A stretch of 64,000 nt of DNA from Megascapheus bottae (GCA_024803745.1 JANJXV010000010.1:31393525-31457524), one strand, 5' to 3'; counted from the stretch's first letter, positions 1 through 10,900 are shown. Program-made: numbers and translations. The notes: a model not told the origin generated them from the letters alone.

Positions 1-149
1 TTGATGAGGAAACAGGGGTCCAAAGAGGTGGACTGACTGGTTTAGTGTTAGAACCTTTGGCAGACCTAGATTTCCTGATTTAAATCGAATGTTTTTCTAC
101 AAACCTGCTGCTTGCCGATGACACCAAGATAAAGGCAATTATCTAGTGT
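1..149. other. Single-copy sequence at window start
   Basis: No repeat, exon-like signal or conserved motif recognised. The window opens inside ordinary AT-moderate mammalian DNA. Confidence 0.5.
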
Positions 150-335
150 GGATTGAACTCCCGCTATTCACTGGGCACCACGTTAAGTGCTTTAATGTAC
201 ACTACTTCATGAATTGTTCCCAACAGACATGTGAGCCAAGGTTGTTTTGATCTGCATTTTATTCACGAGAGAACTGAGGTTGGGAGAGCTGAAGTGGAAT
301 GGTTCACTGTCACAAGAAGAGGGGGTCAGGACCTA
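150..335 (-). repeat. MIR-like ancient SINE relic
   Basis: On the minus strand the order of motifs fits MIR. On the plus strand one reads an 'actgggcacca..ttaagtgcttta' block, then a cattttatt..gagagaactgaggttgggagagctgaagtgg block, which is the reverse of the MIR core. Strongly diverged, with no target duplication visible. Confidence 0.55.
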
Positions 336-684
336 ACTAGTCTGGTTTCTGAGCTGATGGGCTTAACGCCTGACCACTGATCCAACAGGACAAAGGCAAA
401 GCATCCAGTTCAACCTGGGTCCTGTTTTGAATTGTCCACTCATTTTCCTTGTCTTTTGCTTAAAAGCTTCTATTCCCTGGGAAACCAAAGTGCCTTTTAA
501 CCATGTCTTAGTAGACAAATAACTGAACGGTTGCCAGTTCTTCTGGGTCAGGCAAGAGAGATAAACAGGAGGATTTGGGAATGAGAGAGGTTAGCAACAT
601 GAGTCTAAAGGGAGGAGGGGCTTTCCCATTATGATGACCACAGTGGCAGTGTTGAAGGGAATCAGCAGGGGACAAAGCTATCAT
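336..684. other. Single-copy sequence, nothing recognised
   Basis: No splice-site pair, repeat or promoter-like GC-rich block seen between the MIR relic and the CTC repeat. Confidence 0.4.
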
Positions 685-740
685 GTTCTCCTCCTCCTCC
701 TCCTCCTCCTCCTCCTCCTCCTCCTCCTCCTCCTCCTCCT
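685..740. repeat. (CTC)n trinucleotide microsatellite
   Basis: Nearly perfect CTC/GAG repeat of about 18 units, continuing into a wider C/T-only tract to about 870. The tract gives long spurious open frames (poly-Leu and poly-Ser forward, poly-Glu and poly-Gly reverse). A homopurine strand of this length can form intramolecular triplex DNA. Confidence 0.95.
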
Positions 741-872
741 CGTCCTTCTCCCCCCTCCTCCTCTTTCTGCTTCCTCTCCCTTGCCCTCCTATCCTCCCTC
801 CCTTCACTTCTCCCCCCTCCTCCCTCCCTTCCCCCTTTTATCATCCCTCTGTCCCTTCCATCCTTCCTTTTC
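741..872. repeat. Polypyrimidine-rich low-complexity tract
   Basis: Imperfect runs of tccctcc and cttcc follow the CTC repeat, with very few purines over about 130 bases. Probably decayed microsatellite. Confidence 0.8.
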
Positions 873-882
873 TTCATGCCAC

Positions 883-884
<2 letters not shown>

Positions 885-928
<44 letters not shown>
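885..928. repeat. (TA)n dinucleotide microsatellite
   Basis: Pure TA repeat of 22 units, 145 bases downstream of the CTC repeat. Confidence 0.97.
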
Positions 929-929
<1 letters not shown>

Positions 930-2070
930 CATATTCTTAATTGACACAGGTTTGGATATTAGAACTAGAACTGTTTCCAGTCTGCTGAGGGGCCATAAAG
1001 CAAGCTCAAACTCGTGAGCACAATCTGCTTGCTTACATCCAGTTCTCATTATTTACAAGTAGCAAACCCTCCAGGGACAAGGTGAGCCTGGAGGAGTCTT
1101 CTTCCAGTTTTCACTGCTCTTTCTAATTTTACCAAGTAGGGGAGAAACGAAAGGCGCCCCAGGTCACCTTGCTGTGTGTTCTTTGTGATGTCTCAGTATG
1201 TTACCTAAGATTCATCCCGTGAAGCTGCTCATGGCTGGCTGGCCTAACCCCAGTGGGACTGGAGGGTCCTTTTAGTCTAAAAGCTTTTGGTTCTGGGAAG
1301 GAATTTGCAAGCTCATTTTCACAGAGTGGAGAGAGCAGTACTGCCCTTGACCATGATCTGCTTCCCTACAGCCCCATTCTGGTCTCCTCTCCACTGTACC
1401 TTTGCCTACAGGGCAACCAGTCTGCCAGGTTGAGTTACTGTGTCCTCTCAGAGCCTATGAGCCTCCATTCTTCAGGGGCCAAACAGCCTTTGCCCAACAG
1501 CCTCGAGTTCACTGTCACACACAGGCTCCACCCTGAGCCTGACTTCCACCTTGTCAGATGCTCATCTGCTTGGTTCTGAGCAGGCACAATTGCAGGTCAC
1601 GTGAATGGAGTTTGGCTCTCTGGCCAAGGCCTTTTCGGTTTCAGTTCAGGAATGGGAAAAGATGGGTGTGGCTGCGAGCTTTTAAGTACTCCTTGCCTCC
1701 AGTGTCCTGCTCACTGAGGGACTCTAATGGATTCTGAACTTGAGTTTGGAGCATTCATGAGGTCATTATGATTGTTACCTTGCCGAGGCAAAAGGTAGAA
1801 TATATTAATCAGCAATTTGTTCACTTGACTTGTGCCTTTCATCTGCCAAGACATGTCACATGGGCCTCCGTTCGTCTTCTTGCTCCAGCCCAGGCCACAT
1901 AAGGATGAATAGAGAATGGATTGAGCTTGGTGGATCAAATAGGTGGATTAGGGGAGGAAAGAAAATAGGGCTTCATTTCCCACTCCCAAGGTGTTGGATG
2001 TATGGAAAAATGTCACTAAAGGATGAGGAGAAGGGACACTTGGGTTCTCTGAATGTGTTATCAAGTGACT
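929..2070. other. Single-copy sequence, nothing recognised
   Basis: No repeat family recognised. The 1240-1580 part is slightly GC-richer and open for 108 codons in one forward frame, but it has no similarity I recognise, no start context and no convincing splice pair, so I do not call it a gene. Confidence 0.4.
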
Positions 2071-2185
2071 AGAATCCTAGAGCAATTCCTTTTGGGACTT
2101 CAGTTTCCCAGACTGAAAATGAGAAGATTAGATTATAATTTTCTAAACCATGTTCCTGACTTGCCTTGTCAGTGACCTATGCAAA
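2071..2185 (+). repeat. Possible MIR relic
   Basis: The stretch 'cagtttcccagactgaaaatgag' followed by an A/T-rich continuation resembles the MIR core 'cctcagtttcctcatctgtaaaatg'. Heavily diverged. Confidence 0.35.
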
Positions 2186-2314
2186 GAAAGGTTTTGTGGT
2201 CCATTAAATTTTGGGAAACCACTGATTTCTTCTTTGAGGGTCACATTGCATATTTATACAGTAATCTTTCCTAGAAGTCCTAGAGAAAGAAAAAAATGAT
2301 AAATTCTGATCAGA

Positions 2315-2500
2315 TTACCAACTATTTATTGGGTGCTTTCTGTGCGCTAGGGACTATGCCATGTCCTTTCTATGCACATTTTTATGTAATTATCACATCA
2401 GTCTGGTGGTATAGATGTTATTAACTTTCCATTTTAAAGGTGTGGAATCAGGGCTCAAGGAGCTGAGTAAATTGTTCAGAATTAGGAATAGAGTTTAGCC
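2315..2500 (-). repeat. MIR-like ancient SINE relic
   Basis: The plus strand reads ttattgggtgctttctgtg..ctagggactatgcc..tatgtaattatcacatc..ccattttaaagg..gaatcagggctcaaggagctgagtaa, the reverse-complement order of MIR (tail, core, head). Confidence 0.75.
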
Positions 2501-2679
2501 ACCAGATTCTGGGCTGAAATCCCTCCTCCTCCCTGGATATATTTTTCCTTTCAGCTTCATGAAGGCACCTTATTGGTTCTTTCTATCTTTGGTGATTACC
2601 ACTGTGTCTCAGTATTCATGTGCTTTATTTCTCATTCTAAGTGCTTCTCTAGGTAAGACAAGATTTAAAAAATATCATC

Positions 2680-2965
2680 ATACCATGTCATATGCATTAG
2701 AGTGGCTATAATTAAAGACCCAGGAAAACAAGTCCTCCAAATAACTTGGAGAAATCAGGACTTTTATGTAGTGCCAGAGGGAATGTGAGGTGATACAGCC
2801 ATAGCCTGACATTTCATCCTTCAAGTTAAACAGAGGACTACCATATAAATCAGCAATCCCTCCAGAGTTCATGTCCTGTGACGGACAGAAACAATAAACA
2901 AATAAATAAACTAGCAGTCCCCCACTGCTGTTTATTATAAGCAACAAAGACGAAAATATGTTCCA
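2680..2965 (+). mobile_element. Degenerate L1 ORF2 fragment
   Basis: An old L1 open-reading-frame-2 C-terminal region can be followed by block matches: 'gtggctataattaaagac', 'gagggaatgtgaggtgatacagcc', 'agaggactaccatataaatc', 'agcaatccctcc'. It carries stops and deletions and is not functional. It is much older than the other L1 insertions in the window. Confidence 0.6.
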
Positions 2966-3329
2966 CAAAAACTTTTATGATTGTTCTTAGAAGCCTTATT
3001 TGTTTTTTTAGAAGCTTATTTGTCTGAGCACAAAGGTAGAAACAATAGTAATTTATGCTGTTTTTCTAGGAGTGATTATTGTATGGATTGGAAAATCTTT
3101 CAGCTCTAACTTGTTTCACCATTTTGTTTTCTAAACAGGCTATGCCAATTGATACTCTCTTTATCAGTGCTGAATCATTTATTATTATAAGAAATGAATA
3201 TTATTGTTTTATCATAATTCTGATTTTCTCCCTGTGTCTCTTGTACCCATGTACAACTTGACTTGATAATTCCAGTAAGGACTGAGCTATGCATCACATT
3301 TTAGGCATGGTCTACAATAACTAAGAAAA
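2966..3329. other. AT-rich single-copy sequence
   Basis: No repeat recognised. An open frame at 3079-3261 is AT-rich and without features. Confidence 0.4.
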
Positions 3330-3343
3330 CCACATTGAGTAGA

Positions 3344-3538
3344 TTTTTTTTTTTGCCAGTCCTGGGCTTGAGGTCAGGGCATGAGCCCTTTCCTTGGACT
3401 TTCTCAAGGCTAGAGCTCTACCACTTGAGCCTCAGTACCACTTCTGGCTTTTTTTCTATGTATGTGGTACCAAGGAATTGAACCCGGGTCTTCGTGCATG
3501 CTAAGCAAGCACTCTACCACTAGGCCAAACTCCCAGCC
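3344..3538 (-). mobile_element. ID-like dimeric SINE (full length)
   Basis: On the minus strand this is the complete element: ID-like head with A box (tttggcctagtggtagagtg) and B box (gggttcaattcc), then linker, ID-like body and A tail. Flanked by imperfect target duplications: acattgagtaga on the left (to 3343), acatggagtaga on the right (3540-3551). Confidence 0.92.
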
Positions 3539-3551
3539 AACATGGAGTAGA

Positions 3552-5455
3552 AATTTTTAACCAGGGCTGTATCCTTTGGAAAAGGAAGGTATTATATCAC
3601 TAATGCTATTGATGCAATTTTGAAGTTATCCTACCCTATAATTTTCTGTAGGAATGTAAACATTTTCCATCATAGTTGCTTTAAAACATAGCTATAGATT
3701 TAAACAATTATTTTTATTTTCTCATCCTGAGAAATGAATATGGAAAGGCACTCGTCTTTGGTAGATTGTAGTATTCATGCTCTCTTCTGAAATTGTGTCA
3801 AGATCAGTATGATATTTAAACAAGCTTACCATGCTCCACATGAAAAATAATTCCTTTTCTTTCTCTGGTGCTACTTGTAACATTAGCTAATCTGTGCCAT
3901 TGATAGCAGAAAGAGTTGGTATCAGAAAGGATTGTCTCACCCAGTGTTCGACATGTAGAATAGAATCATATGTGATGGCTTGGTTTCAATCTAGAATGTT
4001 GAAATTCATCATTTCTTTGAGTTCGTTCAGCAGAAACATTGGAATATGGGAGATGGCATGTGATGTACAGAAAGTCAGAATCAGAATTTAGCCTCTACTC
4101 CCCTTTGATTATTTTTGTAGGGCTCTGTATAAATAATGTTCTGAGTTTCCTGATAGTGTCCACATGGTTTTACTGGTAGGAAAGTAATAAGAGAAAGTAT
4201 ATTCCTTTGTGGAAAAGGAAATGTTAGATGGTCTAAACTATTGGCTAAAACATTGTTGGCTCCTGCAAGCCACCAATGGCAGCCAAGCTTGTTGCAGAGA
4301 CATTCATTAGTGGGGATGCTTGATGGGAAATAAGGAGGAGCAATAGAGAAAGCCTAGTGTGGATGTCAGAACACCGAGTCCTGATTTGTCTCCTTCCTGA
4401 CCTGGGGACATGTCTCTTTTTCTGTCTTGGGGTCTTGAGAATTTTGACTTTCTTCCCTGGGTTTTAGGGAAAGGACCTCAGCTGCCGAGTGACTCAAATG
4501 ATGTAGTAGTCTTGTAGTTTGGGCATTGGGTTGGTTCTATATGATTTCTTTCTGAGAACGTTTTAGATCTACTTTTGTTTCCACACTGAACTTCCATGGC
4601 CTTAAAGAGATCAACTCCGACTGTCTCATTCCAAACAATTACTTGTTGAGTTGGGAAGTTCCCTATACTGTTCAGGTCACAGTCCTGAAGGTATGATTGT
4701 GATGGCTTCTTTTTGATATTATTATGTATTATCAGATAGGAGCTATTTTAACAAACACAGGAAGAAAAGGACAGCATTTCTATCCAATCAGGTTTCTACA
4801 TGGGCAAATGGATTGCCAATAACGGAAGGGTCAGAAAACTGGGGATGATTATGTGGTGGCACAGGACTCGCCTTATTAAATAAACCAGGTATTTATAGGG
4901 TCTTTAAAATTAGGACGTTGGAATTGAGGAAAAGCTGCAAGTGGTCCAGAAGACTTGTGTTCTTTTCCTTATTCAAAACAGATTATAGTTCATTCTTAGC
5001 TCAGTGAGGGACTTTATAAAAGAGACTTCAAGTAGTATCTTCTTACTGACAGGATACAGATTTATTATCAAGCAAACATCTATTACTTTTCAGACATCCT
5101 GGTTGGCATTTGACAAGACACTTTGTCATGGAGGGCATGTGCATATTATAAATATTGTCATTTTTTCCCTAGGAGTCAGTAAGCTGCTCTTGATTCATGA
5201 ACTGATTACATAATGTAAATGTTTAGTGCTTGCTGGTTGTGTTGCTGAATAGTATCACGAGAACTCTTCTTTTACTGTGTCCTCATTGCCAGTATAGTTT
5301 CTTCTTTCCATTAAAATATTTACAGCTGTTTAATGAGAGACTTGAATTTGATCATTTCAGAGGTATATTCCAGTGGTGGAACATACTTCTGTACTATTAT
5401 TTCCCCTTTAAAGCATACTATTATCAATATAATTTTTCTTCTTTTTTTCTGCCAG
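3552..5455. other. Single-copy sequence, nothing recognised
   Basis: About 1.9 kb of AT-rich sequence without recognisable repeats, apart from short A/T runs. No convincing exon or regulatory block seen. Confidence 0.35.
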
Positions 5456-5554
5456 TGATTATATTTTACTCAAGTCTCAGAGGTTTTTGTTTTTTGGAAA
5501 GAAAACGTCTGGGGCTTCTTCAATCAACTTTTCCAGAGGTAGAAGAGAATAGAG
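5456..5554 (+). other. Exon-like segment, 99 bp, phase 1-1
   Basis: Preceded by an excellent 3' splice site: a long T/C tract ending in ctttttttctgccag at 5455. Followed by a near-perfect 5' splice site, AGAG|GTGAGTAAG, with GT at 5555. The 99 bases are open in the frame with one base of the first codon in a preceding exon. The encoded peptide is hydrophobic at its start (IIFYSSL), then basic (ERKRL), ending EVEENR. I do not recognise it. No partner exon is assignable, so it may be a decoy exon. Confidence 0.2.
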
Positions 5555-6474
5555 GTGAGTAAGCAAGTCAGGAGGGTTGTCAAGCTAGAGCCACTTTTCT
5601 GATGATGGCTTAGATGTAGAAATAATGACCTTCAGAACAAAACCAGTACATTTTCTCTTGTTTTCTACCTTCTGTTTCCATGAATCAGCTTGCTATTTCT
5701 AAGCATAATTCCGAGAAAAAAAAAGCTTAATGCTGAACTAATGTTGCATTTGTTAACATTTCACTTTGAAGCTGTTCTAGGGTTGAGAGAGTTCAAGTCA
5801 ACGAGCCTCACTTCCAAAGAATTTTCCTGACTCTCATGACAGCCATGAGAGGCAACATGGAGGAGCTTGTGTCCATATCCTGACAGCATTGGACAGCAAG
5901 CCACATTATCTCTTGGCTAAAGAAGGCATTAGGTTGTTCCCATTAGGAGCCAGGCGAGGTATAATGCTTAGACAATGCTGTCACTGTTGTTTGACTTTTT
6001 GAAGGGGGTGAGTTGTTAAGGAAATTTCTGGGATTCATGAATACTTTCTGTGTGCAAGAGTCAGTTGGTTTAGGAAAGTGAGGATCACACAGTAAAGCCT
6101 CTTTGAAGCATTACTACAGAGAAAAGTGGCAAATCTTATTAACACGCTAGTATCTATTTCTAAACTTGTAAAATGAGTTGGGTATTGAGGGTATCTATAA
6201 GACAAAGACATGACACCAAGCCCCTGTCTCTTATAGGGCAGATTAATGAGCAAACTCAAGATTATAGTATTTTACTTGGAGCAGAAAAAGACCACTTTAG
6301 TCATAGTGATCAGGGTGGACTACACAGAAGAAGCCAGAGTTGAATACTCTCTTGAGAAACTGGTTGCCATCAACAGTAAACAAACAAACAAAAAAGCCTC
6401 AAAAAGACATGCCTAGGTCCAAGAGGGTAGCATGTGAAAAAACATAGCTATTAAACAACAGCAGCAACAATGAT
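5555..6474. other. Single-copy sequence, nothing recognised
   Basis: No repeat family or exon-like pair recognised. A short run of caaacaaacaaac lies near 6380. Confidence 0.4.
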
Positions 6475-6584
6475 ACCTCCCTCCTTCCTTCCTTCTTCTT
6501 CTGTTTCTTTTCTTCTTCTTCTTCTTCTTCTTCTTCTTCTTCTTCTTCTTCTTCTTCTTCTTCTTCTTCTTCTTCTTCTTCTTC

Positions 6585-6664
<80 letters not shown>

Positions 6665-6730
6665 CCTCCCTCCCTCCCTCCCTTCCTCCCTCCCTCCCTT
6701 CCTCCCTCCTTCTTTTCTTCCTTCTCTAAT
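6475..6730. repeat. Compound (TTC)n-(TC)n-(CCCT)n polypyrimidine satellite
   Basis: A run of about 250 nearly pure pyrimidines in three blocks: (CTT)n of about 26 units to about 6587, (TC)n of about 30 units to about 6649, then CCCT/CCTT repeats. Length and strand asymmetry make it a candidate for H-DNA and for length polymorphism. The long forward frame across it is spurious poly-Leu/Ser. Confidence 0.96.
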
Positions 6731-7429
6731 GAGATTTTAATTCAGGGCCTCATGCTCTCTTGGCTTTTTACTCATGACTAGCATTGTATAACTTGAGCCA
6801 TGCCACTGGTTCCGCAGCCTATTTTCCTAGATACCACAGGTAGTATAGAATGACTGAAAACAGAATGCACATATGCCATCTGGAATAAGGAGACTGGATT
6901 GGTGATCAGCGGTGAGGTTGGGAAGGGAAGCAGAGACTGAGTCATGAAGCTGTGCCTTGTATATCATTTGAAGGACTTTGATCTTTATCCTCTGGTGGTA
7001 TTGCAGGGAAATAGCAGTGTTAGCGTTTTGTCCTTATGACAAAAAAATCCATAAAAACAAGATAAATTAATGATCTTTTTATAAAAAAATATATTTTTTT
7101 ATTATAAGGAAGCAGTTGTACTAAGGAGCAACTTAGTTTATAAGTACAATGAAATTTGATTGGTCACCCCTACCAAGGAAACATGAATCTTGGAGCACAG
7201 TTTCAGAGTTTTCAAAGTATAGTTGCTAGGTCCTCTTGCCTTTGGGTCTGTAGCAAAGGAGGACAGCTTAGACTCCCTTCAAGGGCATTTTTTCTTTTCC
7301 TTTCTTTAGTCCTCACATTCTTGAGCTTCTGTCACCTTTGGATGGTACCATTGACTGCTGATCAAGCCTTTAGCACCTGGCTTGTGAGAGTATATAAGAT
7401 TCAAGCCTTTATAGTATCCCAAGATTATA
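6731..7429. other. Single-copy sequence, nothing recognised
   Basis: AT-rich. One good acceptor-like site at about 7308 (ttttcctttctttag) has no matching donor within 300 bases. Confidence 0.35.
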
Positions 7430-7565
7430 TGCTAGAGCATGGCATTTACTTAGTGAGTCAGCAAGTAATACTGGATTCCTGCTGTGTGCCATGTGTGATT
7501 TGGGGGACTGAGGTTTCAGTGACAGATAAGACTGCTGGACAACCTGATGTGCATTTTAGAAGGAA
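7430..7565 (+). repeat. L2/MIR-type ancient repeat fragment
   Basis: The series 'ttacttagtgagtc..', 'ctgtgtgccatgtg', 'actgaggtttcagtgacagataagactg' resembles the common mammalian relic reading 'tactatgtgccaggcactg..gatacagcagtgaacaagacag'. This explains much of an otherwise long open frame here. Confidence 0.45.
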
Positions 7566-7588
7566 ATTGTGTGGCAGTGGCCTCAATG

Positions 7589-7605
7589 TGGTGTGTGTGT
7601 GTGTT

Positions 7606-7661
<56 letters not shown>
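7589..7661. repeat. (GT)n microsatellite
   Basis: About 35 GT units with one interruption (tttgcg) near 7603. Confidence 0.97.
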
Positions 7662-7662
<1 letters not shown>

Positions 7663-8046
7663 TATGGGGGGGAATTAGAAAGTAGAGGAGAGGGAAGGGG
7701 TAGATCAGACTTAGAACCAGGTAAGAAGTGGGAATCCTACATTTTATTTTCTACCTGTATTTAGACCGTTTGGACTGTGTTTATCATTATTTCTAACATT
7801 TCCCCCAGGCAGAACAACAGTTTATTTGAAATACTTTGCAAAGACAGTCTGAAACAGTGAAACCTGGCTAAGAACTAATGAGAAACCTGATAAATCAGCA
7901 AGAGAGGTTTATAGAAATGAGGTTTATAGAAATGTTTTTTATTTTGTTTGTTTTTTAAATTAGGTTATGAAGGAAACACAGGAAAGATAGAGGAAGCTGT
8001 GCAGAGTTTGGGAGGTCTAGGAAATACCTATGCAGAAGCAGGAATA
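7662..8046. other. Single-copy sequence with a small tandem duplication
   Basis: Contains aggtttatagaaatg twice in tandem, near 7905-7935. Otherwise unremarkable. Confidence 0.4.
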
Positions 8047-8061
8047 AGACAGGGCAGGAAG

Positions 8062-8262
8062 GGGCCGGGAGTTTGGCCTAGTGGTTAAAGTGCTTGCCTA
8101 GCATGCATAAAGACCCGGGTTCGATTCCTCAGTACCACATACATAGAAAAAAAAAAAGCCGGAAATGGTGCTGAGGCTCAAGTGGTACAGCTCTAGCCTT
8201 GAGAAAGTCCAAGGACAGTGCTCAGGCCCTGAGCTCTAGTCCAGGACTGGCAAAAAAAAAAA
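8062..8262 (+). mobile_element. ID-like dimeric SINE (full length, young)
   Basis: Complete element. The head has A box tttggcctagtggttaaagtg and B box gggttcgattcc, followed by an A-rich linker (11 A), the ID-like body (tgaggctcaagtggtacagctctagcc..ctgagctctagtcc) and an A tail. A perfect 15-bp target duplication, agacagggcaggaag, flanks it at 8047-8061 and 8263-8277. Confidence 0.97.
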
Positions 8263-8277
8263 AGACAGGGCAGGAAG

Positions 8278-8454
8278 TATGCTACCCAATCAGTTGCCAG
8301 GATAAGTAATGGAGTTTGACCTCACTGGGGATTTCCGGGGACAGTATAGACTATATCTCAGAATTATCTGAGAGGCCAGGGAACTGGGCTGTTTCTTCAC
8401 AATTCATTGTCGATCTGTTGTAAGAGGGGACTTCTGAGATCAACTTCCAATTTG
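8278..8454. other. Single-copy sequence
   Basis: Nothing recognised. Confidence 0.35.
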
Positions 8455-8524
8455 AACCATGGTCTTTAGGTCTCAGCCACCTGAGTAGCCAGGAATATAG
8501 GTGTGAGCCATAGATGCCAGGCAA
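8455..8524 (-). mobile_element. B1-type SINE head fragment
   Basis: The plus strand reads 'tctcagccacctgagtagccaggaatataggtgtgagccatagatgcc', the reverse complement of a B1/7SL head (ggcatggtggctcacacctgtaat...). Confidence 0.7.
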
Positions 8525-8631
8525 ACATTTAATTTGGGGGGTGATTTTTTCCCATTAACTCATAAATACTGGACTTAGTGTTTGCATTAATTTGTACTGA
8601 ACAGTAATTCTGAGGATTAAGTTAAGCCAAT

Positions 8632-8800
8632 GATTCTCAGCAGAGAGTGATTTAACCACCCCCACCCCATACACCAAGGATTTTCACCAACTTCTACCAA
8701 CATTTTTGGTTGTCACAACCAAAGACAGCCACTTGTGTTTAGTAGGTAGGAAAGAGACATTGCTAAACATTCTATAATGCCCAGGGCAGTCCATTCTTCC
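8632..8800 (+). mobile_element. hAT-Charlie MITE relic (MER5A-like)
   Basis: Diagnostic blocks in order: gattctcagc, then 'acatttttggttgtcacaacc', 'gtttagtaggtagg', 'attgctaaacattctataatgcc', 'cagtccattcttcccc'. The family assignment is by recognition only. Non-autonomous, no coding capacity. Confidence 0.65.
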
Positions 8801-10432
8801 CCATCACATAAAAGCATCTAAAAAATCAAGGTGATAAGGTAGCAAGATTTGGGGCTATTTAATGCTATTGCAGAAATAAGAACCCTTAAGTTTGAGAGCA
8901 TTTCAACAACTTCCTGGGTTTATAAACTCAGTGTATGGTCCCACCAGGATTTCAACTGAGGTTTGTGTGCAAAGTCTGTGCTTTTTGATTTATTCAGGTC
9001 TCTCTTCCAGAGACTGAGTCCCAGAGGCTCACTGAAAAACAAAACAAAACACTCAGATCTGTCCTGGCCTGGCCTCCTGGCCCCAAACTTCAAAGGAGCC
9101 TGGATCTGGCTGGAACTGGAAGGAGGCAGGGGAATGAGCACCTTTCCCATCTTTCCTTGGCCTTGCTCTGCCTTGGGCAAGTTGGGGCAGGCTCTGTGGG
9201 CATAAGTCCCAGATCTGCATACCAGGGCTGGCGAGGTGCCATTCATTGGAAGCCCAGACATCTTCTCCATGCACAAGTACACCCTTCTGCTGCCAAAGCT
9301 GGCTGGTGGTTCTTTCTGGTATGGCAGTTCTCCTTCTCTCCCCTCCCCTCATCCCCCCAGGCTTGGGATGATCTTTCTGGCAAGCATATGTAGTGAAGAG
9401 TTACAGGTGGTGCAGACATGGTTTGGAAGGAGTCCCAGCTGGGCCACCTCCCAGGAGCCTTCTGATCACTCACCAGATAAGGCTAAGCTGCTTGCAGATT
9501 CCCAGGAATCTTAGCTGCCCCAGGAAACTAGCTTCAAGGGCAAGAGGAACTTTTGAGAAACTTTAATAATCTGGAAAACCAAATGTGCTTTGTCCTTTTG
9601 CCTCCTTAGGTTGGGAATATTTTGCAACGCCACTGAATTCTCTATTCATCCCCTACCCTCTCAACCCGTTCTGCCTGCTCCATGATGGGTAATGAGAAAA
9701 AGAATGAAAAGAAATGTGGGACATATGAGATGTGGACAGGCTCAAATCTGATGACTCCATCCAGTTATCTATGGCGTGTGAACGTGTGTGGCTGCTTCCT
9801 TGGGGAGGTGAAGTACGAATCACATTTCTTTGTGCATAGCCTATGGGTTCTTCTTAAGAACTTTCAGCTTGACATTACTAAGTCTTCTGGTCTCCAGACC
9901 CACATTCTGCCCTGGGGGGGAATTGACATCCATCACACAAGCTGATCCTGGTCTGTTTAATCAAACTTCCATTTGATGTTGGTTGGAATTTCACATGTGG
10001 ACCAAATATAAGAAAATTAAGTGATTCCAGCAGCTTAAGTCTAAGGGGAACTATTAACCTTTGATATCAAATAAATTAAAACATGGGACATCTCAGTAAT
10101 GGTTTTTGGAGGCAAATAGAAAGTTATTTCACTTGTTTATTCATTACTGAGTACTTACCATGTTTTAATTTTTTAAAAGTAGGTCTTGTGGATGAGATCA
10201 AGGTAAACATGATAAACTTCTTACCTTTGAGGAGCTCTGGCCTAAGTGTCAATGTGCTATCATTTTGTGAATATGTATTTCTTAGCTTACCCACCTTCTC
10301 TATAAGCCTGTTCTTTTCTCTCTCACTTTCCAAATATAGAATATTGGATTTTTACAGTTTTATATTTTTCTTAAAATGCAGAAATAGCCCTTGTGTTACT
10401 GCTATATTCATAATACACATTGTTTTATTGAC
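8801..10432. other. Single-copy sequence with GC-raised block 8940-9540
   Basis: The 8940-9540 part is visibly GC-richer than its surroundings, repeat-free, and open in several frames on both strands, which is what GC-richness alone produces. A minus-strand donor match (CTG|GTGAGTGA, at about 9471) has only a weak acceptor to its right. A regulatory or formerly exonic role is possible but unproven. The remainder has nothing recognisable. Confidence 0.3.
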
Positions 10433-10446
10433 TACTAGTTACTCAT

Positions 10447-10644
10447 TTTTTTCTTTTTTTTTTTTGCCAGTCCTGGGGCTTGAATTCAGGGCCTGGGTAC
10501 TGTCCTTGAGCTTTCTCAAGGCTACCACTTGAGCCACAGAGCACAATTTCGGGCTTTTTCTGTTTATGTGGTAACCAAGGAATCGAACCCAGGGCTTCAT
10601 GCATGCTAGGCAAGCACTCTATCACTAGGCCACACTCCTGGCCC
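10447..10644 (-). mobile_element. ID-like dimeric SINE (full length)
   Basis: Complete reverse element from the T-rich end (complement of the A tail) through body, linker and head. Short flanking duplications of ctagttac occur at about 10435 and at 10645. First member of a three-part SINE array on the minus strand. Confidence 0.93.
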
Positions 10645-10660
10645 CTAGTTACACAATTTT

Positions 10661-10900
10661 GGTTGTTGTTATTGTTGGTCATGGGGCTTGAACTCTGGAG
10701 GTCTGGGTGTTGTCCCTGAGCTCTTCAGCTCAAGGCTGCCGCCCTACCCCTTGAGCCACCTCAACACTTCCAGTTTTCTGGTGGTTAATTGGAGATAAGA
10801 GTCCCACAGACTTTAGTGCCCCAGCTGGCTTTGAACCATGATCCTCAGATCTCGGCCTCCTGAGTAGTTAGGATTACAGGTGTGAGCTACCAGCACCTGG
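10661..10900 (-). mobile_element. B1-ID composite SINE
   Basis: On the minus strand: a B1/7SL-like head (complement of gattacaggtgtgagctaccagcacc), then a linker (complement of tctggtggttaattggagataagag), then the ID-like body and a CAA-rich tail. Its body is homologous to the body of the ID-like dimeric SINE. Confidence 0.88.

Noticed and set aside
508..1049. Several overlapping open frames of 70-130 codons on both strands
   Set aside because: They run through CTC, polypyrimidine and TA repeats and encode homopolymer-like peptides.
6470..6781. 103-codon forward frame
   Set aside because: Entirely a Leu/Ser translation of the compound pyrimidine satellite.
7156..7662. 168-codon forward frame, the longest outside obvious SINEs
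   Set aside because: Its end is the GT repeat (poly Cys-Val), part overlaps an L2/MIR-type relic, and there is no start context, domain or splice support.
8062..8140. tRNA-like A and B boxes, possible tRNA gene
   Set aside because: They belong to the head of the ID-like SINE; the same sequence recurs across the window with A tails and target duplications.
9471..9517. Minus-strand exon-like pair around CTG|GTGAGTGA
   Set aside because: The acceptor (tttcctggggcag) has a poor pyrimidine tract, and the remaining evidence is only base composition.
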